From Imbricaverruca yamaguchii (lineage: Eukaryota > Arthropoda > Thecostraca > Neoverrucidae), in assembly GCA_034440575.1 (NCBI GenBank), contig JAOTOL010001636.1, positions 1,026,501 through 1,090,500 on the forward strand: a stretch of DNA of 64,000 nt, read 5' to 3'. Below are positions 32,673-45,783 of this stretch, piece by piece; position 1 is the stretch's first letter, and each line of letters starts with the position of its first letter. Position numbers and translations under genes: made by a program. The notes under the pieces were generated by a model. The model was not told the DNA's origin, made no database searches, and was given only the letters and a program-made list of their open reading frames with translations.

Positions 32673-32714
32673 CTCTGTGGTGCAGTCGGTGGCGCGATGC
32701 AGCCGGCATCCGGC

Positions 32715-32865
32715 ACGTACTCTCACGGACCGCGTACACGTCTCGCGCACTCTCACGGACCACGTACACTTCTCGCGCACTCTCACGGACCACGCGCACG
32801 TCTCGCGCACTCTCACGGACCACGTACACGCCTCGCGCACTCTCGCGGACCATGTACATGTCTTT
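32715..32865. repeat. 30-bp minisatellite
   Basis: Five copies of a 30-bp unit with TCTCACGGACCACGTACACG and TCTCGCGCAC. All frames are open across it. Confidence 0.92.
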
Positions 32866-33755
32866 TTGTCTTCTTTACGACCATGCTATCTTTTTGCAGG
32901 CCCTAGCCTATTTCTTTGCCAGGTCAGCTTATCCCCGCCTATTTCTTTAGGTTCCGTGTTGCCATAGCGGCTTTGGTATATTTTCAGGTCCTTCAGTGCG
33001 TCTTGGGAGCTCCCGATGTGTATATTCGGAGCCCATTGCATGTTTTAAGGCCCTGTCATTTTTGCGATAATCGGTGCGCTTTGGAGGACACCGGTGCTTT
33101 TTCGGCTTCCTGTTGTGTTTGTATGGCCCTGCTGTGTTTAATTGGGTCACCGACTCGAAGTTTTACGGCCCCAGCTCTGTTTTTTGTGGGCTGCCGCTCG
33201 ACACTCGAAGAGCCAGCGAGTTTTTTTCCGGCCCTGGCGCGTGGTTTCGAAGACGTGACGTGACGTTTCTGGGCTCAACGCTTCTTTTCATAATATCTTC
33301 TGAATTTTTCGAAGCACGGGTTTCGGACTACTTTCGCTCGGACCCGATGTAACATTCGTGTGTTCCGCCGCGATTTTTATAAGACCAGTAACAGCAGCAG
33401 CTAGGAGCTTTCAGAGCTCCTAGCGGCTCTCTCGTCAGATAATTACCACCCTTGAATTTCCGAGGATGATTTTCCACTCTTGAAACCCGCCCCGAACGAT
33501 TCAACTAGATATAATTACTGATCTACAAATAATGCTATCAATGGAGATGAGAAGAACTTCACAGCGTGTTGGAAATAGTATGACCAACACGCAATACAAA
33601 AACATTCTAACATCAATCATTATCCAGTTCGCCCTCACGTGTTGTGTGAGTGACACCAATATACAAGCAAGACACCAAGTGTGGTGTCGCCAAGAGTGAC
33701 ACCATTGGTAAACACGGATGTGTTTTTATCATGGAACGTATTTCGCTTTCAAGCG
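32866..33755. other. No gene recognised
   Basis: Short frames only. At about 33405-33430 the motif GAGCTTTCAGAGCTCCTAGC includes the GAGCTCCTAGCGGCTC phrase also seen at about 47145 and, inverted, at about 40235. Confidence 0.4.
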
Positions 33756-34354
33756 TCATACAGCCCTTTAAACTCCGCAGCGCAGTACCTGCATGCGGTT
33801 TGCTGTGTAGGATGAATGCTGAAGGGGTTAGGGTGTATGCGGAATGCTGGACAGTTTGAATGATGAAGGGTGATGTAGCCGAGGTGCATAATATGATGAG
33901 AGCGACTGGACTGAGCGGATTAAAGTTGTTTATCGTATATATTTTGCTTGTTGTATATTCTGTGTCTTATATATTTTGAGTTAATATTGTTCATGCTCCA
34001 TAGTTTTACCTTCTATATTTTGCGATTCAATATTTGCATCGCTAATACTTTGTGCATTTCACATCTTGCGGATTCATATTTATCTTTTGTGAAATTTTGA
34101 GCATTCAGTACTTTGTTTTCGGTACTTCTATACTTTCGATACAACACCACATTTTACGTTTCAATAATTATCGTGACGTCGTCCCCGAAACAAAATGGTC
34201 GCATGAAACCCACAAAAACGCAGCGGTGTACAATTATCACAGTGCTATGTTGACCGTCATGGCAAACTTCATTCCGTCCTCACCGTCACATATACTTAGG
34301 CTCGTGCAACACAAACCAGTTAATTGACAAAGGATTTGTGTTGTGTGTGCTTGT

Positions 34355-34665
34355 TCCTTCTTGTACCAACGGCTAGAAGTGAGCAGTTCCCGTACCTGCG
34401 TATTTTATATATTCACACACATATAGCTGGTTGTAGTTCCCGTACCTGCGTATTTTCACACATATAGGGCGGAGTGTTTTCCCCTCCATGCCGCATATTC
34501 ACACATATAGGGCTAGTTGTAGTTCTCGTGCATACTGTATATTCACACCCATAGGGCTGGTTGTAGTTCCCATACGTGCTGTTTGCTAACACCTATAGTG
34601 CTGGGTGCACTTCCGGTGCATGCTGTATATTCACACACATATAGGGCTGGTTGCAAAACACGTAG
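34355..34665. repeat. ~55-60-bp tandem repeat downstream of EF-hand gene B
   Basis: Units with GGTTGTAGTTCCCGTAC, TATATTCACACACATATAGGGCT. The same family, inverted, follows gene C (46370-46800) and gene D (58310-58640). Confidence 0.8.
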
Positions 34666-34871
34666 TCAGTTGCACACAATTTCGATTCGGCTGTTACACC
34701 AGATACAAGTGATAGTAGGATTGCTGTCATATCACTCACAACTCACTTTATAACTACGACTACGTGTATCCAGTCTCGTTACACATGAGGAGAACACAGG
34801 ATATTTCAATCGCCGTGTGCGTGAAATCAACTGTCCTCGTGTTCTAAGCATATGTAGCATTAAAGCTGAAG

Positions 34872-35226
34872 CTAAACTATCGGCTTCTTGTCGGGGCGAA
34901 GGAAGGTGGCGATGGTGTTGTCTGCAATGCGTTGAATGACTGACTGAGCCACGCTTGCTAATGTGAGGAATGGATCTCTTCTAAACTCGTCGAGGTTGAC
35001 AAGCTCGTTGTCGTCTTTATCCAGCAGTCCAACTGTGTAGTCGATGTAGCCTCTTGCCATAATGTTATCGTCGGTTGGTGGCCCCAAGATATCTTGGTTG
35101 GATATGCCAGGAGTGCTATCGGTGTCCAGTTTTTTTATGCAGAATTTCTACAATATCTGGAATGGGATCGGAAGCCTCCGAAGCTGCCACCACCAGACAC
35201 AAGAGTGGAATAATATGGCTGAACAT
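34872..35226 (-). pseudogene. Small secreted EF-hand protein, gene B, broken by one base
   Basis: The minus-strand frame begins MFSHIIPLLCLVVAAS (signal peptide) and runs through IPDIVEILHKK, then shifts at a run of seven A (plus-strand T run 35130-35136). Genes C and D have six or fewer bases there. After the shift, EF-loop 1 (DTDSTPGISNQD), EF-loop 2 (DKDDNELVNLDE) and the C-terminal helix are intact to a stop at 34872. A single extra A is the only lesion I see. It may therefore be a recent pseudogene or a homopolymer sequencing error. Confidence 0.85.
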
Positions 35227-35282
35227 GCTGGACTTAATGGTTTCGCAACCTGTATCCGAGCGTTGGTACAATTTCGCTGAGG

Positions 35283-35289
35283 TTTTATG
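35283..35289 (-). promoter_or_regulatory. TATA-like element of EF-hand gene B
   Basis: CATAAAA on the minus strand, at the position of TATAAAG in gene C, followed by CAGCGAAATT. The initiator-like TCAGA of genes C and D reads TCGGA here. Confidence 0.5.
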
Positions 35290-35486
35290 CTCGCCAGGTA
35301 TGGTTTTTCCTAGCTGTTGCAACATTAGTCAGAAGTAGTAACAGGTGCACTGCCATGTTTATTCTGAAGCAACTTCGTCTTCGGGTATTTTCTTCCACAC
35401 GAAGCTGAGGTGCACCAACACTGTGTGTTGCTGTTCTCCAGCTTCAGATGTTCCACACGTCGGCTCAGGCTTGACGTGGTGTGTAA

Positions 35487-35521
35487 TCTGGTGGGCTGGA
35501 CGCCACGTCCAGCCCACCAGA
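35487..35521. repeat. Perfect 16-bp hairpin upstream of gene B
   Basis: TCTGGTGGGCTGGACG, a 3-bp loop CCA, and its exact reverse complement. The corresponding places at about 45510 and 57440 contain only one half, so the palindrome is specific to this copy. Confidence 0.9.
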
Positions 35522-36032
35522 TACCAGTCAATGTCGCTTCATGTGTGCGGGACGAGTCTCCAAGGCTCCTCGGTCGCACGGTCTTCAATTCCAAAGGAGC
35601 GTGTTGCTGCAGATTCGTCTTTGCTTCGTCTGTATCAGATAGGTAACTGTCTACCGGCCCGCAGAAGGAATGTGCACTGTTAAAGGGAGCTGAATGGGAG
35701 CAGCTAGGTGCCCAACAGTCCCGATTTAGTGGTGTACTTTTAGGAAATTGAAAACAAGCTAGTCCTCCTAGCGTGCTAGCTTTAGCTTATTGGGGAGCGA
35801 CAACTGCCACGGGGTGAACTCGTAGCGACCAGGCTCCCATGGTTAACCCTATAACCATTGTATCCCTGGAGCCATAGAATCGCGCTAAAGCAGGGGGATT
35901 CCGCCCAATTTTTTTCCCTGCCGTTTCTACCCTTTTATTATATCGGTCGAAATTCGGTGACATCCAAATGTGTTTCTATTTCGTATCGATAAATAAAATT
36001 GCTAACTATGCCAGAGGCGACTCCAGAATTAA

Positions 36033-37031
36033 CACTCGCACGTCCGGTGGTCCGCGTCAACTTCGCATGTCCGGGGGGGGGCAGATGACTGCCCCCCCCC
36101 TAAGGTCTCTGGAACTATGCTAGCTAGCGACAAATGGAAAACGGCGTTGGATAGCTGGTGACTGGCTCTATCGAAAGTGTTTCGGTCATTTTTTCGCTCA
36201 GGTCAATATTCAGGTCACTGGTCCATCTTAGGTTAAATTTGACCAGATCAGGTGGGACTCGGATATTGACACATATCTCAGGACGTGTAACAGATAGAAA
36301 CAAATGGCGAACGCTATTCGACAGTCCTTGAAATGCGCTACCGGCAATAGACGGTGTAATTTAAGGTAAGGTCAACCGAAACTTAGGTCAAGGTCATGAA
36401 TTCATGACCTCAGATCAAGGCCTAGGGAGGTCATGTAAGATATCAATCGACCCGTCTTGACGATACAAGCACAATTTCCGCCTTCTAGCTCAATGCAGTG
36501 CGACGTAACGCGCAGAAATGTGTAGTGATCTCAGGTGACCTCAGAGACCTTGGTGAGGCCACTGAGCAAAAATGTCAGCGGTAACATTGAGCATAGCTTC
36601 CATCTACATGCCACAACCGTTGTGAGATCATTCCGAGCGCAAATGTGTAACTAGGAAACATTTGTATATTTTACCATAGCCTTATAATGGGGAAGCCATG
36701 GCAGCGACCTGACCTAAGGTCAATACTACGAAAAAAAACCACGATATACATATTATGGTCCCTCATGAGATGATGACATACTATAAGTTTGAAATCAATC
36801 GCCCAATTATTGTGGAAGTTATGCCACCTAGAACTCCGAGTGTCGTTGGGTCACTTCGCCTGACCTGGTGACCTGACCTGAGATGACCCAGGATTAAAAA
36901 TGTATGAGGATATGCAGAAAAGACCAATGAACAGCTGTGCGAGGTTTGGCCTTGCTAACCCTATTAGTTTGGCGGCAAATGAGGAAAAACCTGAGGGGGG
37001 CAGATATCTGCCCCCCCCGGACGTGCGGGGG
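36033..37031. mobile_element. TTAA-flanked non-autonomous DNA transposon (piggyBac-like ends)
   Basis: A 999-bp insertion flanked by TTAA (36029-36032 and 37032-37035). The termini are CACTCGCACGTCCGG and, inverted, CCCCCGCACGTCCGG. Just inside each end is a G7-9 CAGAT / ATCTG C7-9 hairpin (about 36070-36102 and 36995-37020). The duplicate locus at 56915-56935 is uninterrupted (ACTCCAGG-ACCAA-ATATTGGG on the complementary strand), i.e. an empty site. No transposase frame is present. TTAA targets and CCC-type termini suggest piggyBac mobilisation. It contains about 13 AGGTCA/TGACCT hexamers. Confidence 0.85.
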
Positions 37032-37201
37032 TTAAACATTGGGAAGCATGTCTGACATATTTTTGCGATAACTGAGGAAGACCACTTGCATCTGGATATT
37101 TGCTGATCACACAAAATTTCTTACTTACCAAAATACTTATGTTGCGCCCAATTATATTAGGGGCGGATTCAGGAAAGGCAAAAATTGAACATGATCCAGT
37201 C

Positions 37202-37777
37202 ATGTCCATCATATTAGCAACGCATTCGCATTCGCATTCAGCATCCTATTCGCATACTCTCCGAATTCGTTCATTTTTTCAGGATATGATCTTCGTCACT
37301 TGCAAAAGTAAGGCGAACGACGATTCTTCAGTAGGACGAGCGGTTCGACCTCCAGAGGTCCAGAGAGGTCACTCGGGTCAAAAACGGTGTACCGTATAAA
37401 ATTCACCATGATTTTATTCGGTACCCCGCAAATAGATATAGTACATAAGTAAAACCAATTTCGGTGACCTGAGGTCAAACCGTGTCATTGAAGTTTACGT
37501 AATTTGATGTGCTGCCACTTTGATGGACAGCGGACATCTAGGTGTTGGAATCATTCGGCTAAGTGAAATACTTCGAATTTTATACGGTACACCGTTTTTG
37601 ACCCGAGTGACCTCTCTGGACCTCTGGAGGTCGAACCGCTCGTCCTACTGAAGAATCGTCGTTCGCCTTACTTTTGCAAGTGACGAAGATCATATCCTGA
37701 AAAAATGAACGAATTCGGAGAGTATGCGAATAGGATGCTGAATGCGAATGCGAATGCGTTGCTAATATCATGGACAT
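37202..37777. mobile_element. 576-bp fold-back element with 204-bp arms
   Basis: The left arm (37202 to about 37404) and right arm (about 37574 to 37777) are nearly perfect inverted repeats around a spacer of about 170 bp. The same 60-residue peptide frame can be read from both arms, which is only a consequence of the inversion. Termini are ATGTCCATCATATTAGC and ATGTCCATGATATTAGC. The element is flanked by the 9-bp target duplication GATCCAGTC (37193-37201 and 37778-37786). The matching empty site in the other arm is near 56745-56785. No transposase is present; a 9-bp duplication would fit a Mutator-like (MULE) or related family. Confidence 0.9.
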
Positions 37778-38899
37778 GATCCAGTCGGATTTATGGAAAC
37801 TGCATCACCTGCGCTTGCTCCGAAAAGTGGATTTTAGATATGTTTTGTATAAATATAAATACCTGGCATATCTTTCCTGATATCATATTTCAAAGCCAAG
37901 AACCTAATTTGCATGTTGCAACATTCCGGGAAATATGAGTAACATTCAGGGAAGATTAGTTGGTAGGTTATGTTGAATAATGTTGTAGGCGTTTCAATAT
38001 GAAAACTCCTCGACCGTAAGTACAAATGGTTTCCGAGTTCATGCTCAAAACGAGTGGTGGGTCCACAAGGAGTACATAGAAAAGCACGCGTTTCTTTTTC
38101 AATGGCGGGGCAGGTTGGAGAGGGTGGAATGAATTCCGGACAAACAGTAATTATGCATCACATGCGGTGGCGGAGCCAGAATATTTTTCCAGTGGTGGAT
38201 CCAGGAGATGAAGAGGGGTATTCAGAACAAACCCAATTCAAATCACTGTAAGTAATGGCTCGGAAAGTATGGCTAGCGTCAATGGCGGATCAGCAATGAG
38301 GAGAAGTGAATTCAGGACAAATGATTATAAATCGCAAGCAGTAGGGATGCCATTTGATGTTTCCAATGGCGTCTAATTGTAGTAACCTTCCAATCAGGTC
38401 CCTCAAGATCCTGCCCGGAGTAATTTCCTGGTACCGTCTCTGACAAGGATCTGTAAATAAGAATTGGTAACAGGCTAAGTGTTGGAAATGGGCAAAAATG
38501 ACAAAGCAAGAAATATTTGTGGCACTGACTGCGAAGAAGACCGGCGAAAAGAACAATTGATACTCCATCCTTTGGCTCCTCGCTACGTGGTTAGCTGTTT
38601 TAGATGTGCATGTGAGGACTTCAAACTATGGTTTGAACGACTACGAATGATTTGCATCCAACCATGCGCAGTGGTATCATTGGCAAGCACCAATTCAGCT
38701 CGAAGTGGTCTCGATCAATTTTGCGATATTTTCTGTGTCTTGACTTGGACATTGCGCGAATGGTGAAATTTTGGTGCGTTCGAAGATTATGGATCAGACA
38801 TAGATGTACAATTCGATTGAGATGTTCAACTTCGAAATCTTCCCGACAGTTTACGACAGCTTAGGAGGGCAGAACTTGCCCCCTCACGGATTTAGGTGT

Positions 38900-39130
38900 A
38901 AATGGGCCCGACCGTAATAGCGCTAACGACTACCTCGGAGCTAATATGCCGACTACCGTAATTGAGTTAACGACTACCCAGCAGCTAATATGCTGCCGAC
39001 CGAAATAGCACTATCGACTACCTAGCAGCTAATATGCTGACGACCGAAATAGGGTACCGACTACCTAGCAGCTAATATGCTGGCGACCGAAATAGGACTA
39101 TCAACTACCTAGTAGCTAATATGCTGATGT
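38900..39130. repeat. 44-45-bp tandem repeat, short version
   Basis: About five units containing GACTACCTAGCAGCTAATATG and CTGACGACCGAAATAGG. Inverted counterpart at 48255-49110, where it is much longer. Confidence 0.85.
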
Positions 39131-40600
39131 CGTCCCGTGGTTGCCATGCCTGCCATTCTGACTGGGCATCCTCCAGTAAGGCGCTTCAATTGCATTATGC
39201 ATGAATTGCATTTGTTCTCGGGCTTTTCTTCAGGAACACGTTCGACATTACTGCCTTGATGCAGGCTAATCGAAGCTATAAAACCATGCCGAAAAACAAG
39301 CTATTGCTGACCAAATCATTGCCTTCCAGACCGAGTTCGTATTGCGACTGCGTTTGTGCGATGTGCACTGGGACTGAAAAGGCCACAGGAAAAATATATT
39401 AATTTTCGGCATGTAGTAGTTCTTTGATTACTCTGGAAAAGATGAGCAATTTGATCAGATAGTCGCATTTTCCCTGTTCAAATCATACCGCACAAAACGA
39501 GCATTTAGAAACGGGAGACGTTTCAGAAACAAAACGTGCATTTCATCGCGATATGCTGAGAAAACACCAGTGGGTTTAGACTTAGATATATACTCATGTA
39601 AAACCCCTTCCAAGACTCAGGTATGAGAATGTTGCGGTGATCTCAAGTGAAACTAGTTTGACTGAGAACAGCAGCTGGTCTCAATATAAACAGTCTTGCT
39701 CAATTGAGACCAGTTCCGTGTGTCATTATACCTCTTTGTTGACCGAGAATTTGCCCGTGTAAAATCGCTGCAAAGTCTCCACAAACGTATTTTTCCCTCG
39801 CTGAATCCCCACCTGGGAATACTATCGGTTTCAACATTAGAAGCCATTAATAAAAAATAGACCTGTTCCAGGTTTCATTTGAGCAATGCATACTTTGACT
39901 GAGAAGTGCTATTTTCATGAACGTCTCTCCCTATTCTCATATCAAATATATTTATAGTAAAAATGCACATTTATCAACAAGAGAGTCACTGGGATTGACT
40001 AACAGTATTCTGAAGGAGGTGGGATAAAAAGTTAGGGGCGTTTCCAGATGCGATGCTTCTATAGTCTTTTTACCGCTTTTATTTTGTTTTGTGTAGGAGT
40101 TTCAGTTGTGATGTTCTTCAGCCTCCTTGCCAATTTTACTGCGCTAAAGTACCGACCTCATCACTGCTTGTATCTGGTGTTTGAAATTTTGCAAACCTTA
40201 TTGGCATTCACTATGAACATACCATTTGACGACGGAGCCGCTAGGAGCTCCGAAATCTCATGAATTGTTTCAAAATGGATCATCTCAAATAGCGCCTGTC
40301 AAGCACTACTGTCTTCCAATGGCAAGTTGTTTATAACTTTAGCACAATATGTGGACGCGAACTGAACCATGACTGCCGTCAAAATGTTTTGCCTTGCTTG
40401 TTGGTAATGATGTTTCCAACATGCTGCGAAGTTGTACCCATTTGAAATCCATTTATAGCTAACAATATTTAGATATAAACAATCGCATCTGGTTGCATAT
40501 TGATCAGGTGCGTGCTCATCTTGCATATTTGTCCTGTCCCAATTCCTAACTTGAGTGTTGACCAATCTGCCCCGGTCGAAACTTGAACCAATGCTTTTAG

Positions 40601-41560
40601 AGCTGTATTTGCATACGTTGTATGGAGAAATGCACAAAACTATGCAAAAGTTCTGTTGAAAGGAAAATTATCGGGGAAAAAGCAGTGCAGAGAGAATGGG
40701 GGTAGGAAATCAGGCTCTCACAAAAATGCATGCTACACCCCCTCGAACCTCAAAGCTAAGTCATATTTGTTACCTTCGCTCATTTTCAAATTCCATAGCT
40801 CGGACAGAACGGGACTGATTAGTCATCTTCATCATGAAGCCCCGCAACCACATCAATATTATGCTCTCATTCTAGAATGCTGAGTTTGTCTTTGCAAATC
40901 AGATGACTGCTAGTGTATCTATTCGGTAAGCAGGACGTACAAAACAAATGCATGTGCATAACAATTAAAACTTGTAAAACATAATAATCAAACAATTATT
41001 ACACAACAATTAAATCTAAAGCATAACAGTCAAAACATTACTTTGTGGAATCAAGGTGAATTGGACATGAAGTTGAATGCCTAATTTAGCTACCAAAAAC
41101 ATAAAAAAACAAATAATGAAGTATAACAGATCAAACTTTCAAAGATGCACATGCAATAATTTTCCACGTTATCCATGGTATAGCATTCCCTTGTGTCAAG
41201 GATTATACTAAAAAGCATATAGGAGCATTCGCGTGCAAATTATACCGAGTTAAAACGGCAATGCATGAAAAGCAATAGTTGATTGCATAATTTTATCTTT
41301 GCAATACAATCACTATTTATTTACAGGAATATTATATTGATGTTTTTCGTCTTTTTCCAACGGCTTCTATTTATGATATATACTAATGCTGGCTAAACTA
41401 TGGCAGGACAATACAAGTACTAGTAGCAAAATTAAAAGTGTCCTCAACAGATATAGGTGTCCTTTGTCGATATTTCCTTCATTGTCGGCTAGTCATTGAG
41501 CCGTTGAGCACATGGACAGAGAATATGGTATGGAAAATATAACCTGGAATACAAACAAAC
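40601..41560. other. No gene recognised
   Basis: AT-rich sequence with many AACAATTAA-like phrases; no supported gene. Confidence 0.4.
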
Positions 41561-42610
41561 GTTCTGTACAACTAGAACGTTAAACTAGAACTCAATGGAA
41601 TCGATACCGACTGGTGTAGGGCATATCTGGGAGGTCACACGCAAGCCGTTAGCATCTCAGATCAACGCGGAAACAGGCATTTCTCCTCCTTTAACCTAAA
41701 CAACATAGGTGTCTTTCAAGGCTCATCATTAGGTCCACTCCTCTATTGCATCTTTTCGAACGACCTCAGTTTGCACGTCCCGGTAGCATACGTCACTCAG
41801 TTCGCAGGCGACACCCAGGTTCTCATCTCTAGTCGCAAATCTGATCTCCTAAATCTGATAAGTCAGATGGAGACATGTGTGAACCAACTCAACGACTACT
41901 TCCTGGATAACGGTTTGAAGGTGAACCCGACCAAAACCCAGCTTCTTACGTCCGGATCACGTCAAAATCTGCGCAATATTACCTCGATACGAGTGTGCTT
42001 TAGGGACCCCGTGATAGATGAGAAAACCATTCGTGTAAGAACCATGGGGTAACAATTGATCGCTGCAAGTCGTGGGATTCCCATGCAGCTGTTGTGGTCC
42101 GCAAGTGCACTGGATTCCTTTTGGCCTTGAGCCATCTACGTCACCATCTCCCCACCAGTACCTTCTATACCATAGTCAATAGCCTAGTTATATCAAATAT
42201 CCGCTACTGCATATCTGTTTACGGGAACGGGTCGGCAGCAAACATCCACAGATTAGACAAGATCATTAACTGCACCACTAGATTCGTATCAGGCTACGGA
42301 ACTTTGATCGTATTTATGATACCCGTAACGAGTTGGGTCTCCTCACCGCAGAGCTGATCGGCATATATTGCACAGCCTTACTTTTCTCCACAAGATCATT
42401 CCGACGGGTAAGCCAACGCACATTACTGATCAAATCACTGCAAACTCTACCCTGAGAAACCGTCACACACGTGCAGACGACCACCTGCACCTGCCAGACA
42501 TTCACAGAGAGGCTGGCCGCAGGAGATTTCTCTACTCGTCTGTCTTCCACTACAACAAACTTCATACTGAAACTCGAGGCTATCGAACTTCAAGAAACAT
42601 GCACTAGCGC
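41560..42610 (+). mobile_element. 5'-truncated non-LTR retrotransposon, CR1/L2-like
   Basis: Reverse transcriptase C-terminal half in the plus sense. FQGSSLGPLLYCIFSNDLSL is RT motif B context. FAGDTQ stands where the catalytic Y/FADD should be, so one Asp is lost. LDNGLKVNPTKTQLL and YCISVYGNG follow, then RRFLYSSVFHYNKL, the typical end of such ORFs. Frames shift at about 42050 and 42300. I judge it inactive. The same family appears inverted at 60.1-61.6 kb. Confidence 0.85.
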
Positions 42611-43010
42611 AAGAAACATATCTCCACGAACAACACTAGTCACACAAAAAGAAATTTGCGCAATGAATGTGTGTACACTATGAACTGACCTTTAGTCCGT
42701 CGCTTTCTTATCACTTCTATAAACTACCCGCTTGTAGTTCGTATTGCAAGTACGGTGTGTGTAGTACAGATAGTGATGTGGGTTTTGTATTATGTTGGTG
42801 TGCGAATGTTTGTTGTGCATCTGCTCCCACTACTGACCACAAATATATCCTTTCTTTGTAAATATTTGTGAGTTATACCCAGACTGTCCATAATAGCCAC
42901 TGCACGTGGAGGGCATGTATCGTGATTTTTTTTGTTAATGTGAATGTGACCAATGTACATAAATAGCTCAGCTATCTGGAATGATTCGGGATTAACCAAT
43001 TTTTACCATC
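42611..43010. other. Probable LINE 3' flank, no gene recognised
   Basis: AT-rich sequence after the LINE reading frame. I see no clear poly-A tail or target duplication that would fix its 3' end. Confidence 0.4.
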
Positions 43011-43015
43011 CATCG

Positions 43016-44100
<1,085 letters not shown>

Positions 44101-45720
44101 TCGAACCCCATCCTAATGACAAGAGTCCAGGGGACACATGCTCTTTTCGCCGGTTCTTCTTCGCAGTCAGTGCCAAACATACTTCTTGCTTTATCATGCC
44201 TGCCTATTACCAATCCTTAACCTATCACCAATTTACCAACTTTTATCTATGGGGCCTTGTTCAGAGGCGTCACCAGGAAATTATTATAGGGACGATCTTG
44301 AGATACCTGATTTGAAAGGTTACTACAAGTATTGGCCATTGGAAACATCAATTAGCTCCCCTATTGCTTGTGATTTGTAATCGTCCTTAATTCACTTCTT
44401 TAATTCTTTGTTTTTAATTTATCCCATCTTACCCTACTTGATCCGCCATTGAAGGAAACAAACGGATCCATTTCGATGTGCTACTCCTTGTGGTGGACTT
44501 GAATTATTGGGCATATGTTCTTAATACCACTCTCAATCCTGGATTTGCCATTGGGGAACTTCCCAGGATTGCGCCAATTATGTATATACTCGGATATTAT
44601 TTGTTGTCGCGAGTTATCACATTCAGATGTCTACAGCGTTTAAAAAAAAGATATCCTACCGGCATGCTATGGTGATATGGATACCCAGCCCTGGGCAACA
44701 ACAATCAGCTGCTGGGGTGTCGCTTAGCTACATATATGACGCATGTCACGATGGCGATCGACATCAGTTTTGAATCTGTGCGCGCGCCAAGCGTAGAATT
44801 GTTGTGACGGTGGAGAAAATAGCGAGAACTTAGTGAAGCGCAACTGTGTGCAACACAGCTGTATTTATATTCACATATCACATCCATTCCACGGAGCTTG
44901 GCTGGCGTGGAGGCACGTGCGCCCTACATCACCTTAACATTTGAATTTGCCTGATGCAAACTCGCCGATTAATCGATGGATTTCGAAGTCGCTTTCGCGA
45001 AAGCTGTTTAGCTATTGTCACAAAAATATGCACTGCAACTGGATCAACTGGTGCGAGTACGGATAAAAACCGACTTCGATCACAATCGTCACACGCGTAA
45101 TATATGTAGCCAAACGCCATCCCAGTAGCTGGCACTTTTGTCCAACCTGACTCCATAGGCTTTGGGGATACCATGGTTATTGGGTTAACCATTGGAGCCT
45201 GGTCGTTACGAGTTCGCCCTGTGGCAGTTTTCGCTCTCCAATACGCCAAAGCTAGCAATCTGGGAGGACGAGCTTGTTTTCAATTTCCTAAAAGTACACT
45301 ACTAAATCGGGACTGTTGGGCACCTAGCTGCTCCCATTCAACTCCCTTTAACAGTGCACATTCCTTCTGCATGCCGGTAGAGAGTTACCTATCTGATACA
45401 GACGAAGCAAAGACGAATCTGCAGCAACACGCTCCTTCGGAATTGAAGACCGTGCGACCGAGGAGCCTTGAAGACTCGTCACGCACACATGAAGCGACAT
45501 TGACTGCCACGTCCAGCCCTCCAGATCACACACCACGTCAAGTCTGAGCCAGTGTGTGGAACATCTGAAGCTGGAGAACAGCAACACACAGTGTTGGTGC
45601 ACCTCAGCTTGATGTGAAAGAAAATACCCGAAGACGAAGTAGCTCCAGAATAAACATGAAAATGCACCTGTTTCTACTTCTATGATGTTGCCACAGCTAG
45701 GAAAAACCATGCCTGGCGAG

Positions 45721-45727
45721 TATAAAG
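45721..45727 (+). promoter_or_regulatory. TATA box and initiator of EF-hand gene C
   Basis: TATAAAG at 45721, the conserved CAGCGAAATT at 45731, and TCAGACA at 45751, exactly 30 bp after the TATA box. This spacing fits a TATA-plus-initiator core promoter and places transcription start about 33 nt before the ATG at 45784. It also argues that the in-frame ATGs further upstream (45682 onwards) are not used. Confidence 0.7.
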
Positions 45728-45783
45728 CCTCAGCGAAATTGTACCAACGCTCAGACACAGGCTGCGAAACCATCAAGTCCAGC

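Larger units (their letters stand above)
33760..40600. repeat. Left arm of a large inverted duplication
   Basis: Read as reverse complement, this arm matches about 46.9-49.4 kb and then, after the LINE, 55.95-59.2 kb, in order. Matched landmarks: 40260-40350 with 47040-47130; 39170-39260 with 48140-48230; 38580-38870 with 49140-49430; 38165-38560 with 55970-56400; 37020-37140 with 56790-56920; 34870-35230 with 57719-58081; 33790-34160 with 58790-59120. Identity by eye ranges from about 70 to over 90%. The arm carries EF-hand gene B and two transposon insertions absent from the other arm. Confidence 0.85.

Noticed and set aside
37340..37360. tRNA-like B-box (GGTTCGACC) in the fold-back element
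   Set aside because: No A-box at a suitable distance and no cloverleaf could be drawn. It lies within an arm of the inverted repeat.
37100..37777. Two identical ~65-residue peptides on opposite strands (37.2 and 37.7 kb)
   Set aside because: They are the same stretch read from the two inverted arms of a fold-back element. No homology or start context suggests a gene.
45682..45783. N-terminal extension of EF-hand gene C to an upstream ATG (and 57620 in gene D)
   Set aside because: The extension runs across the TATA box and initiator and would bury the signal peptide internally. The downstream Met is better.
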